NCBI RefSeq assembly: GCF_947623445.1
Contig: NC_135243.1
Location: 6,078,501-6,142,500, forward strand
Direction: 5' to 3'
DNA from: Clavelina lepadiformis
Taxonomy: Eukaryota; Chordata; Ascidiacea; Aplousobranchia; Clavelinidae
DNA: 64,000 nucleotides
Part shown: positions 1 through 11,293 of the stretch, one piece after another
Numbering within the stretch: the first letter of the stretch is position 1
Layout of the letters: every line of letters starts with the position of its first letter
Translations under genes and position numbers: made by a program
Notes under the pieces: model-generated
Seen by the model: the letters and a program-made list of their open reading frames with translations, nothing else
Databases searched by the model: none
What the model was told of the DNA's origin: nothing

Positions 1-164
1 TAAAATCTTTCCGAAGCCACAGTTTGTCTCAACTATTAAGCAAACAGCGAAGCGGATGCAATTTCGCGAACCTGTTTATTTAACTTATGGGTGTTTTCAT
101 ATATCTGATATAAAATCGTTTACGACAGAAGGCTTGCCGAAAATGGGTTTAATGGGTAACAGTT
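1..164. repeat. 164-bp segment identical to 23059-23222
   Basis: Every base of 1-164 matches 23059-23222. The match stops exactly where the first 4.1-kb tandem unit begins here and where unrelated sequence continues at 23223. The 23-kb copy lies between the regucalcin gene and its pseudogene, so the left edge of the window is flanked by a recent duplicate of that intergenic DNA, or by an assembly join. No gene is recognised in it. Confidence 0.9.
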
Positions 165-307
165 TATTTGCAAAACTGGTAGGACAGTTATTGTTTTCGT
201 GCTATAATGAAGTGCAGGTAATTTTCTGATAGAATGGAAGCGTTTTAAAGTTAATACAAATGTAAAGCAGTATTATTTTATTAAAATGTAGGCTACACAG
301 ACAAACA

Positions 308-655
308 ATGGAAAACTTTATAAATAGTTTAACAAAGGACAAAGTTCGGCTGGCTGGTAACGCTTCTTGTGTTTGCTGGGTTGGCGCAATATCTGGAAAC
401 GGTTATGGTAGCATCTACTTTGAAGGCCAGCGGCTAGGTACTCATAGACTGGCATATATGTTGTTGGTACAAAAATCAATTTTACCGCTTCCAAGCGAGC
501 TGCACGTAAGCCATGCGTGTCATTGCCGGCTTTGCGTCAATCCAATCCACTTGAGTTTAGAACCAGCTGACGTTAACAACGCAAGAAAACGATGCAATCA
601 CTATAGATATTGCCTTGGCCATGGTGCTTATAAAAACTGCCTTTTCTGGCCTTAA
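308..655 (+). CDS. His-Cys box (I-PpoI-type) homing-endonuclease-like protein, copy 1
   Basis: A 115-residue single-exon protein. Residues 68-96 match the His-Cys box of I-PpoI with the same spacing: putative general-base His69, zinc ligands Cys71, Cys76 and His81, and metal-binding Asn90, 21 residues after the His as in I-PpoI (His98/Asn119). A second cluster (Cys96, Cys102, His105, Cys111) could hold the second structural zinc. The N-terminal part has the Cys-Trp ... Gly-Tyr-Gly ... His-Arg pattern usual before this zinc-binding loop. It is shorter than I-PpoI (163 residues) but keeps the whole catalytic core. Known relatives cut DNA at specific sites and sit in introns or mobile DNA. Here the gene ends 3 bp from the convergent transposase stop. 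The role inside the element (homing, end processing, or cargo) is unknown. Confidence 0.8.
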   Translation: MENFINSLTKDKVRLAGNASCVCWVGAISGNGYGSIYFEGQRLGTHRLAYMLLVQKSILPLPSELHVSHACHCRLCVNPIHLSLEPADVNNARKRCNHYRYCLGHGAYKNCLFWP

Positions 656-658
656 GCA

Positions 659-3069
659 TTAGGTACTGCAATAGTTCTTTGGGTTATTTTTGTAAGTTTC
701 TACAACTGTTCCGCCCAAATCATGCTGTTTAAACCGTCTTCCTTTGCAGAATTTACGTCTTTGACGAGCCACTGGAGTTTTTCTTTTCAGTAGAAGTTGC
801 GTATCTGACGCCTGGAACCCCGCCATCCGTTTTGTTGCTGGGGACCCGTTTTGTAGAGGAATGCCCGAAACATTGCAAGCCATGGCAACTCCGCTACCAA
901 AACCATTGTTTCGGCATAAAACTGCAAGATGCAATCGACCAGGTATGGTGTTTTCGAAATGCCTGCCTTTCGGCAGCGTTTTCGAAAATGTAGCGTTTAC
1001 ACTTTCGCACTTGTTGGTGGTATTACCTAAACGGATTTTACCCAAAATCCGTTGATTGAAGTATTTGGCAACGGTCTGTAGGCAAAGCGTTTTTGATTCG
1101 TCATTTAGTACAAGACCTACTTTGTTATTGTTCCATAACAGTGGTCGCGAATTACCACGGCAAACGAATGAAAACCGCCGACATTGACTGTGATTATTTT
1201 GCAGGCAAGCTAAAACAGCTTCTGTTGCGTTCTTTAGCAGTTTTGTCACAGTTGCAATATCATTCCCGTGTTTTTCGATACAGGCTTTGTACTCTGCAAA
1301 CAACCTTGACTGGAACTCGATGGCAAACTTTTTTCTCGAACGTGCTGCGATCACGCTGTTAGTGGCATCTTTTGGAAAAAGCAAACCCAGGCGAAGCTTT
1401 CGAAGACGCCGACCAAGAGACCGGAAGGTATGAACACAACATGTCTGGCGTTTTACGGGTTCTGCTTGAGATGAATGCATTTGCTTGGAAAAGCCGTCAA
1501 AAAACTTTGAATCGTTGTCAGTTGTGAGAACGTCTACCGCCAAGCCATCGCATTGCAAATCTTCGGCAAGTTTTTTCCCGAGGTCGCGTTCCATGTTGCC
1601 TGCAAACAAAGCAGAAATGATTACGATCGCTACTACCATAAAAATGGCTGCTGTGTCATTTAATGAATCTATATAAATTATATAGAATGCACGTTATGAT
1701 TATTTGTACTGTACCTGGTGGAACGCCGAACGGAAAAGATTCATCTTTATTTGCAGCCTTGCTGGTCCTGCGATTTGTTTCCTTGCTTTTGAAACCGACG
1801 GCAATTATCTTTTTTTGTGGCGTCACATTTTCAACCAGAACACTAACCACCTGTGTCGCAGGCTGAGTTGGTTGATTGAACGCCGCTGCAAGACTCACAT
1901 TGAATCTATAAAAATTGTGCGTAAGTATGACAATTATTCCAAGTTGACGCTAATGCTGTCAAAAATCGTGTTATGTGATAGGCCTGAAGTTAATTGCCTT
2001 ATAACTGGCAACGGAAAATTACCTGTTTGTTTTTAGCCGCATCTATATCTTGCGTATCTTCGGCCATTTAAAAGTGTATGAATGTTTGCTTACCGTGCAT
2101 CGGCTTCAATTGAGATTTTCGCATTTGCAGGAAGTCCGGCTCGAACGTTACGACTTTTCAGGTCCTGGCGCAAGTCTTTCAATTGGCCTTTGTTGTACCT
2201 GGTCACCGAGTCAGAAACTTTTTGGCAATACTTCGACAGATTTCTGGTGGTTGGTGTTGGAATGTCCAGACAGCTAAGGAAAGCTTGCGCTAAACGCTCG
2301 CTTAGGCCGGTAAGTAAAACACCGAGTGCAAATTGAAGATTTGCTTTGCTGGTTGCGTGCCACAGTTTCCGATCCAATTCCACTTTCTCAAAAGTCGAAA
2401 AGGGTTGCGAAACATAGGTGCACTGCAGGCATCGGAGTTTTATAATCGAGCCGCAGCCTCGTAGATCTTCACTGCACACTTTCAGATCTATCTTGCATCT
2501 CGGCGAATGACGCTTATGTTTGCGACAGATTTCCGTCACCAACTCTTCAAAACGAGCGCAGCTGAAAATGCGATTGCCTACAAAGCTGAAAGATCCTTCT
2601 TTATATTGTGCAAGCTCACTTATTAGAGTTGTGCCTTTCGATAGTGACCTTAGACAATGGTGTGCAGCGATATCGCCTGTCTTCGTGTCTGTCAACGATA
2701 ACATTTCCGAATCTATGAGGTACATATGAATAACCGTAAGTAAAAAATTCATTTCAAATTCTCTACATGCAATTGTCTGTTCGTAAGTCCACGCCGCGTC
2801 ATTTCAAAAATCCGGCCCAAAATATACATTTGCTAGCAACGTACTAGTTATGAAAGAAGTTATTTATCTTTTCTCACATTTTTTCCAGTCACCAATCATT
2901 CTAATACGGTCCCCATCAATAGCTGATGCAGGAAATACACAACTTCGCACTAACCTGATGATGGTCGCATCCATTTCAGCGTCGATTCATCACAGCTGAC
3001 ATTTTGTCCGGGGTAATAAGCATGGCCCATTGTAAACTTGTACTGCTTACGTTTCTTCTGAAACGGCAT
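659..3069 (-). CDS. Mutator-superfamily (MULE) transposase, four exons, copy 1
   Basis: Exons 3069-2955, 2712-2094, 1905-1715 and 1668-659 join in phase at GT-AG borders (introns 242, 188 and 46 bp) to give 644 residues with no internal stop. The start was chosen at a basic stretch (MPFQKKRKQYKF) that resembles N-termini of animal Mutator-like transposases. The cysteine-rich N-terminal half has CxxC-type pairs. The catalytic triad looks complete: Asp243 (in IEADARF, spanning the exon 2/3 junction), Asp359 (in TTDND) and Glu530 (in NKCESVN), followed by an FxxTIPGRLH-like segment typical of the family. MULE transposases cut and paste elements with 8-11-bp target duplications. The gene lies on the opposite strand to the endonuclease and shares its 3' side. 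By eye it looks intact. Confidence 0.85.
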
Positions 3070-4419
3070 AATATCCAGCTTAAATGTACGTTTAAAGTTC
3101 AACCAGTAAATGCTGAAATGCGGTATACCTGCTCTTTTTATAGGGTTCCATATCAGCCGGGCAGCCGCTGCAATTTGGTTCCTCCCATTGATAATATGCT
3201 CGGTTTTTATCATATCAACAGGTGTGTTTTGTCTACGTTAATGCTAGACGTCGTCTTCCTACTATTTTCCTGCGAGCGTTCCTAAGATAATCTGGGCAAC
3301 TGACATCGCATAAAATCGCCTTTTTGCGAGATCCTACTGGCGTATTGTTGAATTATAATCTTGTTCCAGGCTTCCTGCGTTTCGCCATGTCGTACACAAC
3401 GCATAGATTTCCAATGGGACTAAATTACTTGTGGCTGGTCCAGAATTTTAACCTTAATTGATGTCTTTTAACCAATTAAGGATGTCTGTGCTCGAATCGC
3501 CACCTAGCGGTTAGTGTAAATTTGCTCTATTTGATAAACGTTTGAGGTCTCTTGGAGGAAGGTGACCAATCTTTCGCGCACGTTGGACTTTCAGTTGGTA
3601 TGTTCTAATGCAAGCGTCTTTAAACTTAGACAGTCGGATTAAAAAATTCCCTATAAGGGCTCAATACCCTATATAAAGACAATTTTGAGCCGGCAACACA
3701 GTGATTATTACGTGTTCGTACTCAATGCGTCATATTAAAAAAAGTAAGAAATTTTCCGGTCCAACGCGCATGTGACGTCGATGTGAACTAGTTTTGTTGT
3801 TGTTTTGGCGACAGCTGGTTCCAGGTTTAGGCTAAATTGTACATTTTTTGAGGGTTTGATTTTTCGGTTTTTAGGAGTATTTGTGCTAAATTTTTAAGTT
3901 CAAAACTTGCTGTAAAGTTTAGGTAGCTGTTATAGAAAACTGAGTACATGGATTTTGTCCAAATTAAGACTGCAGACAGGCCTGACCTAGATGACATTGC
4001 AAGCCAAAATTCAGTGTAGGTTTATGATGTGAATTTGCGACAGTAGCGTCTTGATTTAATGTACTTTGCATTGAAAAGCCTATCTCGTTGAAATGGGTCA
4101 TGACCCCTTAAGCCAAAAACTTATTATGAATGTAAAACTCAGTTTTTAGGCTTACTTAACTTGCTAGCTTGTCTTTGGGCTAGGCTATTAACTAAAATTT
4201 GATTGCACTCTTTCCAGAAATACTTTTGGCTGGCTTTTTTGTATTTAACGGCGTTTAATTCTTTGTTTATTTATTTTATTTGCAAAACTGGTAGGACAGT
4301 TATTGTTTTCGTGCTATAATGAAGTGCAGGTAATTTTCTGATAGAATGGAAGCGTTTTAAAGTTAATACAAATGTAAAGCAGTATTATTTTATTAAAATG
4401 TAGGCTACACAGACAAACA

Positions 4420-4767
4420 ATGGAAAACTTTATAAATAGTTTAACAAAGGACAAAGTTCGGCTGGCTGGTAACGCTTCTTGTGTTTGCTGGGTTGGCGCA
4501 ATATCTGGAAACGGTTATGGTAGCATCTACTTTGAAGGCCAGCGGCTAGGTACTCATAGACTGGCATATATGTTGTTGGTACAAAAATCAATTTTACCGC
4601 TTCCAAGCGAGCTGCACGTAAGCCATGCGTGTCATTGCCGGCTTTGCGTCAATCCAATCCACTTGAGTTTAGAACCAGCTGACGTTAACAACGCAAGAAA
4701 ACGATGCAATCACTATAGATATTGCCTTGGCCATGGTGCTTATAAAAACTGCCTTTTCTGGCCTTAA
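4420..4767 (+). CDS. His-Cys box endonuclease-like protein, copy 2
   Basis: Encodes the same 115 residues as the gene at 308-655, with all putative catalytic and zinc residues. The DNA upstream here is the right part of copy 1, which includes a TATA-like CTATATAAAG at 3669-3678 on this strand, about 740 bp away; whether it is used is unknown. Confidence 0.8.
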   Translation: MENFINSLTKDKVRLAGNASCVCWVGAISGNGYGSIYFEGQRLGTHRLAYMLLVQKSILPLPSELHVSHACHCRLCVNPIHLSLEPADVNNARKRCNHYRYCLGHGAYKNCLFWP

Positions 4768-4770
4768 GCA

Positions 4771-7181
4771 TTAGGTACTGCAATAGTTCTTTGGGTTATT
4801 TTTGTAAGTTTCTACAACTGTTCCGCCCAAATCATGCTGTTTAAACCGTCTTCCTTTGCAGAATTTACGTCTTTGACGAGCCACTGGAGTTTTTCTTTTC
4901 AGTAGAAGTTGCGTATCTGACGCCTGGAACCCCGCCATCCGTTTTGTTGCTGGGGACCCGTTTTGTAGAGGAATGCCCGAAACATTGCAAGCCATGGCAA
5001 CTCCGCTACCAAAACCATTGTTTCGGCATAAAACTGCAAGATGCAATCGACCAGGTATGGTGTTTTCGAAATGCCTGCCTTTCGGCAGCGTTTTCGAAAA
5101 TGTAGCGTTTACACTTTCGCACTTGTTGGTGGTATTACCTAAACGGATTTTACCCAAAATCCGTTGATTGAAGTATTTGGCAACGGTCTGTAGGCAAAGC
5201 GTTTTTGATTCGTCATTTAGTACAAGACCTACTTTGTTATTGTTCCATAACAGTGGTCGCGAATTACCACGGCAAACGAATGAAAACCGCCGACATTGAC
5301 TGTGATTATTTTGCAGGCAAGCTAAAACAGCTTCTGTTGCGTTCTTTAGCAGTTTTGTCACAGTTGCAATATCATTCCCGTGTTTTTCGATACAGGCTTT
5401 GTACTCTGCAAACAACCTTGACTGGAACTCGATGGCAAACTTTTTTCTCGAACGTGCTGCGATCACGCTGTTAGTGGCATCTTTTGGAAAAAGCAAACCC
5501 AGGCGAAGCTTTCGAAGACGCCGACCAAGAGACCGGAAGGTATGAACACAACATGTCTGGCGTTTTACGGGTTCTGCTTGAGATGAATGCATTTGCTTGG
5601 AAAAGCCGTCAAAAAACTTTGAATCGTTGTCAGTTGTGAGAACGTCTACCGCCAAGCCATCGCATTGCAAATCTTCGGCAAGTTTTTTCCCGAGGTCGCG
5701 TTCCATGTTGCCTGCAAACAAAGCAGAAATGATTACGATCGCTACTACCATAAAAATGGCTGCTGTGTCATTTAATGAATCTATATAAATTATATAGAAT
5801 GCACGTTATGATTATTTGTACTGTACCTGGTGGAACGCCGAACGGAAAAGATTCATCTTTATTTGCAGCCTTGCTGGTCCTGCGATTTGTTTCCTTGCTT
5901 TTGAAACCGACGGCAATTATCTTTTTTTGTGGCGTCACATTTTCAACCAGAACACTAACCACCTGTGTCGCAGGCTGAGTTGGTTGATTGAACGCCGCTG
6001 CAAGACTCACATTGAATCTATAAAAATTGTGCGTAAGTATGACAATTATTCCAAGTTGACGCTAATGCTGTCAAAAATCGTGTTATGTGATAGGCCTGAA
6101 GTTAATTGCCTTATAACTGGCAACGGAAAATTACCTGTTTGTTTTTAGCCGCATCTATATCTTGCGTATCTTCGGCCATTTAAAAGTGTATGAATGTTTG
6201 CTTACCGTGCATCGGCTTCAATTGAGATTTTCGCATTTGCAGGAAGTCCGGCTCGAACGTTACGACTTTTCAGGTCCTGGCGCAAGTCTTTCAATTGGCC
6301 TTTGTTGTACCTGGTCACCGAGTCAGAAACTTTTTGGCAATACTTCGACAGATTTCTGGTGGTTGGTGTTGGAATGTCCAGACAGCTAAGGAAAGCTTGC
6401 GCTAAACGCTCGCTTAGGCCGGTAAGTAAAACACCGAGTGCAAATTGAAGATTTGCTTTGCTGGTTGCGTGCCACAGTTTCCGATCCAATTCCACTTTCT
6501 CAAAAGTCGAAAAGGGTTGCGAAACATAGGTGCACTGCAGGCATCGGAGTTTTATAATCGAGCCGCAGCCTCGTAGATCTTCACTGCACACTTTCAGATC
6601 TATCTTGCATCTCGGCGAATGACGCTTATGTTTGCGACAGATTTCCGTCACCAACTCTTCAAAACGAGCGCAGCTGAAAATGCGATTGCCTACAAAGCTG
6701 AAAGATCCTTCTTTATATTGTGCAAGCTCACTTATTAGAGTTGTGCCTTTCGATAGTGACCTTAGACAATGGTGTGCAGCGATATCGCCTGTCTTCGTGT
6801 CTGTCAACGATAACATTTCCGAATCTATGAGGTACATATGAATAACCGTAAGTAAAAAATTCATTTCAAATTCTCTACATGCAATTGTCTGTTCGTAAGT
6901 CCACGCCGCGTCATTTCAAAAATCCGGCCCAAAATATACATTTGCTAGCAACGTACTAGTTATGAAAGAAGTTATTTATCTTTTCTCACATTTTTTCCAG
7001 TCACCAATCATTCTAATACGGTCCCCATCAATAGCTGATGCAGGAAATACACAACTTCGCACTAACCTGATGATGGTCGCATCCATTTCAGCGTCGATTC
7101 ATCACAGCTGACATTTTGTCCGGGGTAATAAGCATGGCCCATTGTAAACTTGTACTGCTTACGTTTCTTCTGAAACGGCAT
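4771..7181 (-). CDS. MULE transposase, four exons, copy 2
   Basis: Exons 7181-7067, 6824-6206, 6017-5827 and 5780-4771, by exact translation of the copy-1 model (+4,112). The encoded segments are identical to those of copy 1, so the same 644-residue D-D-E protein is predicted. Confidence 0.85.
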
Positions 7182-8531
7182 AATATCCAGCTTAAATGTA
7201 CGTTTAAAGTTCAACCAGTAAATGCTGAAATGCGGTATACCTGCTCTTTTTATAGGGTTCCATATCAGCCGGGCAGCCGCTGCAATTTGGTTCCTCCCAT
7301 TGATAATATGCTCGGTTTTTATCATATCAACAGGTGTGTTTTGTCTACGTTAATGCTAGACGTCGTCTTCCTACTATTTTCCTGCGAGCGTTCCTAAGAT
7401 AATCTGGGCAACTGACATCGCATAAAATCGCCTTTTTGCGAGATCCTACTGGCGTATTGTTGAATTATAATCTTGTTCCAGGCTTCCTGCGTTTCGCCAT
7501 GTCGTACACAACGCATAGATTTCCAATGGGACTAAATTACTTGTGGCTGGTCCAGAATTTTAACCTTAATTGATGTCTTTTAACCAATTAAGGATGTCTG
7601 TGCTCGAATCGCCACCTAGCGGTTAGTGTAAATTTGCTCTATTTGATAAACGTTTGAGGTCTCTTGGAGGAAGGTGACCAATCTTTCGCGCACGTTGGAC
7701 TTTCAGTTGGTATGTTCTAATGCAAGCGTCTTTAAACTTAGACAGTCGGATTAAAAAATTCCCTATAAGGGCTCAATACCCTATATAAAGACAATTTTGA
7801 GCCGGCAACACAGTGATTATTACGTGTTCGTACTCAATGCGTCATATTAAAAAAAGTAAGAAATTTTCCGGTCCAACGCGCATGTGACGTCGATGTGAAC
7901 TAGTTTTGTTGTTGTTTTGGCGACAGCTGGTTCCAGGTTTAGGCTAAATTGTACATTTTTTGAGGGTTTGATTTTTCGGTTTTTAGGAGTATTTGTGCTA
8001 AATTTTTAAGTTCAAAACTTGCTGTAAAGTTTAGGTAGCTGTTATAGAAAACTGAGTACATGGATTTTGTCCAAATTAAGACTGCAGACAGGCCTGACCT
8101 AGATGACATTGCAAGCCAAAATTCAGTGTAGGTTTATGATGTGAATTTGCGACAGTAGCGTCTTGATTTAATGTACTTTGCATTGAAAAGCCTATCTCGT
8201 TGAAATGGGTCATGACCCCTTAAGCCAAAAACTTATTATGAATGTAAAACTCAGTTTTTAGGCTTACTTAACTTGCTAGCTTGTCTTTGGGCTAGGCTAT
8301 TAACTAAAATTTGATTGCACTCTTTCCAGAAATACTTTTGGCTGGCTTTTTTGTATTTAACGGCGTTTAATTCTTTGTTTATTTATTTTATTTGCAAAAC
8401 TGGTAGGACAGTTATTGTTTTCGTGCTATAATGAAGTGCAGGTAATTTTCTGATAGAATGGAAGCGTTTTAAAGTTAATACAAATGTAAAGCAGTATTAT
8501 TTTATTAAAATGTAGGCTACACAGACAAACA

Positions 8532-8879
8532 ATGGAAAACTTTATAAATAGTTTAACAAAGGACAAAGTTCGGCTGGCTGGTAACGCTTCTTGTGTTTGC
8601 TGGGTTGGCGCAATATCTGGAAACGGTTATGGTAGCATCTACTTTGAAGGCCAGCGGCTAGGTACTCATAGACTGGCATATATGTTGTTGGTACAAAAAT
8701 CAATTTTACCGCTTCCAAGCGAGCTGCACGTAAGCCATGCGTGTCATTGCCGGCTTTGCGTCAATCCAATCCACTTGAGTTTAGAACCAGCTGACGTTAA
8801 CAACGCAAGAAAACGATGCAATCACTATAGATATTGCCTTGGCCATGGTGCTTATAAAAACTGCCTTTTCTGGCCTTAA
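8532..8879 (+). CDS. His-Cys box endonuclease-like protein, copy 3
   Basis: Same 115-residue product as at 308-655, with His69 and Asn90 present. Confidence 0.8.
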   Translation: MENFINSLTKDKVRLAGNASCVCWVGAISGNGYGSIYFEGQRLGTHRLAYMLLVQKSILPLPSELHVSHACHCRLCVNPIHLSLEPADVNNARKRCNHYRYCLGHGAYKNCLFWP

Positions 8880-8882
8880 GCA

Positions 8883-11293
8883 TTAGGTACTGCAATAGTT
8901 CTTTGGGTTATTTTTGTAAGTTTCTACAACTGTTCCGCCCAAATCATGCTGTTTAAACCGTCTTCCTTTGCAGAATTTACGTCTTTGACGAGCCACTGGA
9001 GTTTTTCTTTTCAGTAGAAGTTGCGTATCTGACGCCTGGAACCCCGCCATCCGTTTTGTTGCTGGGGACCCGTTTTGTAGAGGAATGCCCGAAACATTGC
9101 AAGCCATGGCAACTCCGCTACCAAAACCATTGTTTCGGCATAAAACTGCAAGATGCAATCGACCAGGTATGGTGTTTTCGAAATGCCTGCCTTTCGGCAG
9201 CGTTTTCGAAAATGTAGCGTTTACACTTTCGCACTTGTTGGTGGTATTACCTAAACGGATTTTACCCAAAATCCGTTGATTGAAGTATTTGGCAACGGTC
9301 TGTAGGCAAAGCGTTTTTGATTCGTCATTTAGTACAAGACCTACTTTGTTATTGTTCCATAACAGTGGTCGCGAATTACCACGGCAAACGAATGAAAACC
9401 GCCGACATTGACTGTGATTATTTTGCAGGCAAGCTAAAACAGCTTCTGTTGCGTTCTTTAGCAGTTTTGTCACAGTTGCAATATCATTCCCGTGTTTTTC
9501 GATACAGGCTTTGTACTCTGCAAACAACCTTGACTGGAACTCGATGGCAAACTTTTTTCTCGAACGTGCTGCGATCACGCTGTTAGTGGCATCTTTTGGA
9601 AAAAGCAAACCCAGGCGAAGCTTTCGAAGACGCCGACCAAGAGACCGGAAGGTATGAACACAACATGTCTGGCGTTTTACGGGTTCTGCTTGAGATGAAT
9701 GCATTTGCTTGGAAAAGCCGTCAAAAAACTTTGAATCGTTGTCAGTTGTGAGAACGTCTACCGCCAAGCCATCGCATTGCAAATCTTCGGCAAGTTTTTT
9801 CCCGAGGTCGCGTTCCATGTTGCCTGCAAACAAAGCAGAAATGATTACGATCGCTACTACCATAAAAATGGCTGCTGTGTCATTTAATGAATCTATATAA
9901 ATTATATAGAATGCACGTTATGATTATTTGTACTGTACCTGGTGGAACGCCGAACGGAAAAGATTCATCTTTATTTGCAGCCTTGCTGGTCCTGCGATTT
10001 GTTTCCTTGCTTTTGAAACCGACGGCAATTATCTTTTTTTGTGGCGTCACATTTTCAACCAGAACACTAACCACCTGTGTCGCAGGCTGAGTTGGTTGAT
10101 TGAACGCCGCTGCAAGACTCACATTGAATCTATAAAAATTGTGCGTAAGTATGACAATTATTCCAAGTTGACGCTAATGCTGTCAAAAATCGTGTTATGT
10201 GATAGGCCTGAAGTTAATTGCCTTATAACTGGCAACGGAAAATTACCTGTTTGTTTTTAGCCGCATCTATATCTTGCGTATCTTCGGCCATTTAAAAGTG
10301 TATGAATGTTTGCTTACCGTGCATCGGCTTCAATTGAGATTTTCGCATTTGCAGGAAGTCCGGCTCGAACGTTACGACTTTTCAGGTCCTGGCGCAAGTC
10401 TTTCAATTGGCCTTTGTTGTACCTGGTCACCGAGTCAGAAACTTTTTGGCAATACTTCGACAGATTTCTGGTGGTTGGTGTTGGAATGTCCAGACAGCTA
10501 AGGAAAGCTTGCGCTAAACGCTCGCTTAGGCCGGTAAGTAAAACACCGAGTGCAAATTGAAGATTTGCTTTGCTGGTTGCGTGCCACAGTTTCCGATCCA
10601 ATTCCACTTTCTCAAAAGTCGAAAAGGGTTGCGAAACATAGGTGCACTGCAGGCATCGGAGTTTTATAATCGAGCCGCAGCCTCGTAGATCTTCACTGCA
10701 CACTTTCAGATCTATCTTGCATCTCGGCGAATGACGCTTATGTTTGCGACAGATTTCCGTCACCAACTCTTCAAAACGAGCGCAGCTGAAAATGCGATTG
10801 CCTACAAAGCTGAAAGATCCTTCTTTATATTGTGCAAGCTCACTTATTAGAGTTGTGCCTTTCGATAGTGACCTTAGACAATGGTGTGCAGCGATATCGC
10901 CTGTCTTCGTGTCTGTCAACGATAACATTTCCGAATCTATGAGGTACATATGAATAACCGTAAGTAAAAAATTCATTTCAAATTCTCTACATGCAATTGT
11001 CTGTTCGTAAGTCCACGCCGCGTCATTTCAAAAATCCGGCCCAAAATATACATTTGCTAGCAACGTACTAGTTATGAGAGAAGTTATTTATCTTTTCTCA
11101 CATTTTTTCCAGTCACCAATCATTCTAATACGGTCCCCATCAATAGCTGATGCAGGAAATACACAACTTCGCACTAACCTGATGATGGTCGCATCCATTT
11201 CAGCGTCGATTCATCACAGCTGACATTTTGTCCGGGGTAATAAGCATGGCCCATTGTAAACTTGTACTGCTTACGTTTCTTCTGAAACGGCAT
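8883..11293 (-). CDS. MULE transposase, four exons, copy 3
   Basis: Exons 11293-11179, 10936-10318, 10129-9939 and 9892-8883 (+8,224 from copy 1). The same protein is predicted. The single base change at 11078 is in intron 1 and away from the splice sites. Confidence 0.85.

Larger units (their letters stand above)
163..4274. mobile_element. MULE-type transposon unit, tandem copy 1
   Basis: First of three direct tandem copies with a 4,112-bp period. It contains the His-Cys box endonuclease gene (+) and the MULE transposase gene (-) in convergent order, then about 1.2 kb of non-coding DNA upstream of the transposase. The unit boundaries are those of the repeat, found by comparing the copies. 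I could not find terminal inverted repeats or a target-site duplication at these boundaries, so the true transposon ends may lie elsewhere in the unit. Near the right side, a 12-bp palindrome GGGTCATGACCC (4095-4106) is followed by an inverted repeat (AAGCCAAAAACT and its near complement, about 4110-4152). Confidence 0.85.
4275..8386. mobile_element. MULE-type transposon unit, tandem copy 2
   Basis: Full 4,112-bp unit, directly abutting copies 1 and 3. I saw no difference from copy 1 in the stretches compared. Confidence 0.85.

Noticed and set aside
861-1362. Plus-strand open frames opposite the transposase (64 and 89 codons), repeated in each unit
   Set aside because: They lie antisense to the last exon of a clear transposase and resemble no protein; they repeat only because the unit repeats.
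1704-2336. Plus-strand frames of 110, 75 and 84 codons
   Set aside because: Antisense to transposase exons 2 and 3 and introns; no family resemblance.
3669-3678. TATA-like CTATATAAAG
   Set aside because: It sits on the plus strand, about 740 bp from the next downstream gene, and the transposase runs the other way; kept only as a remark.
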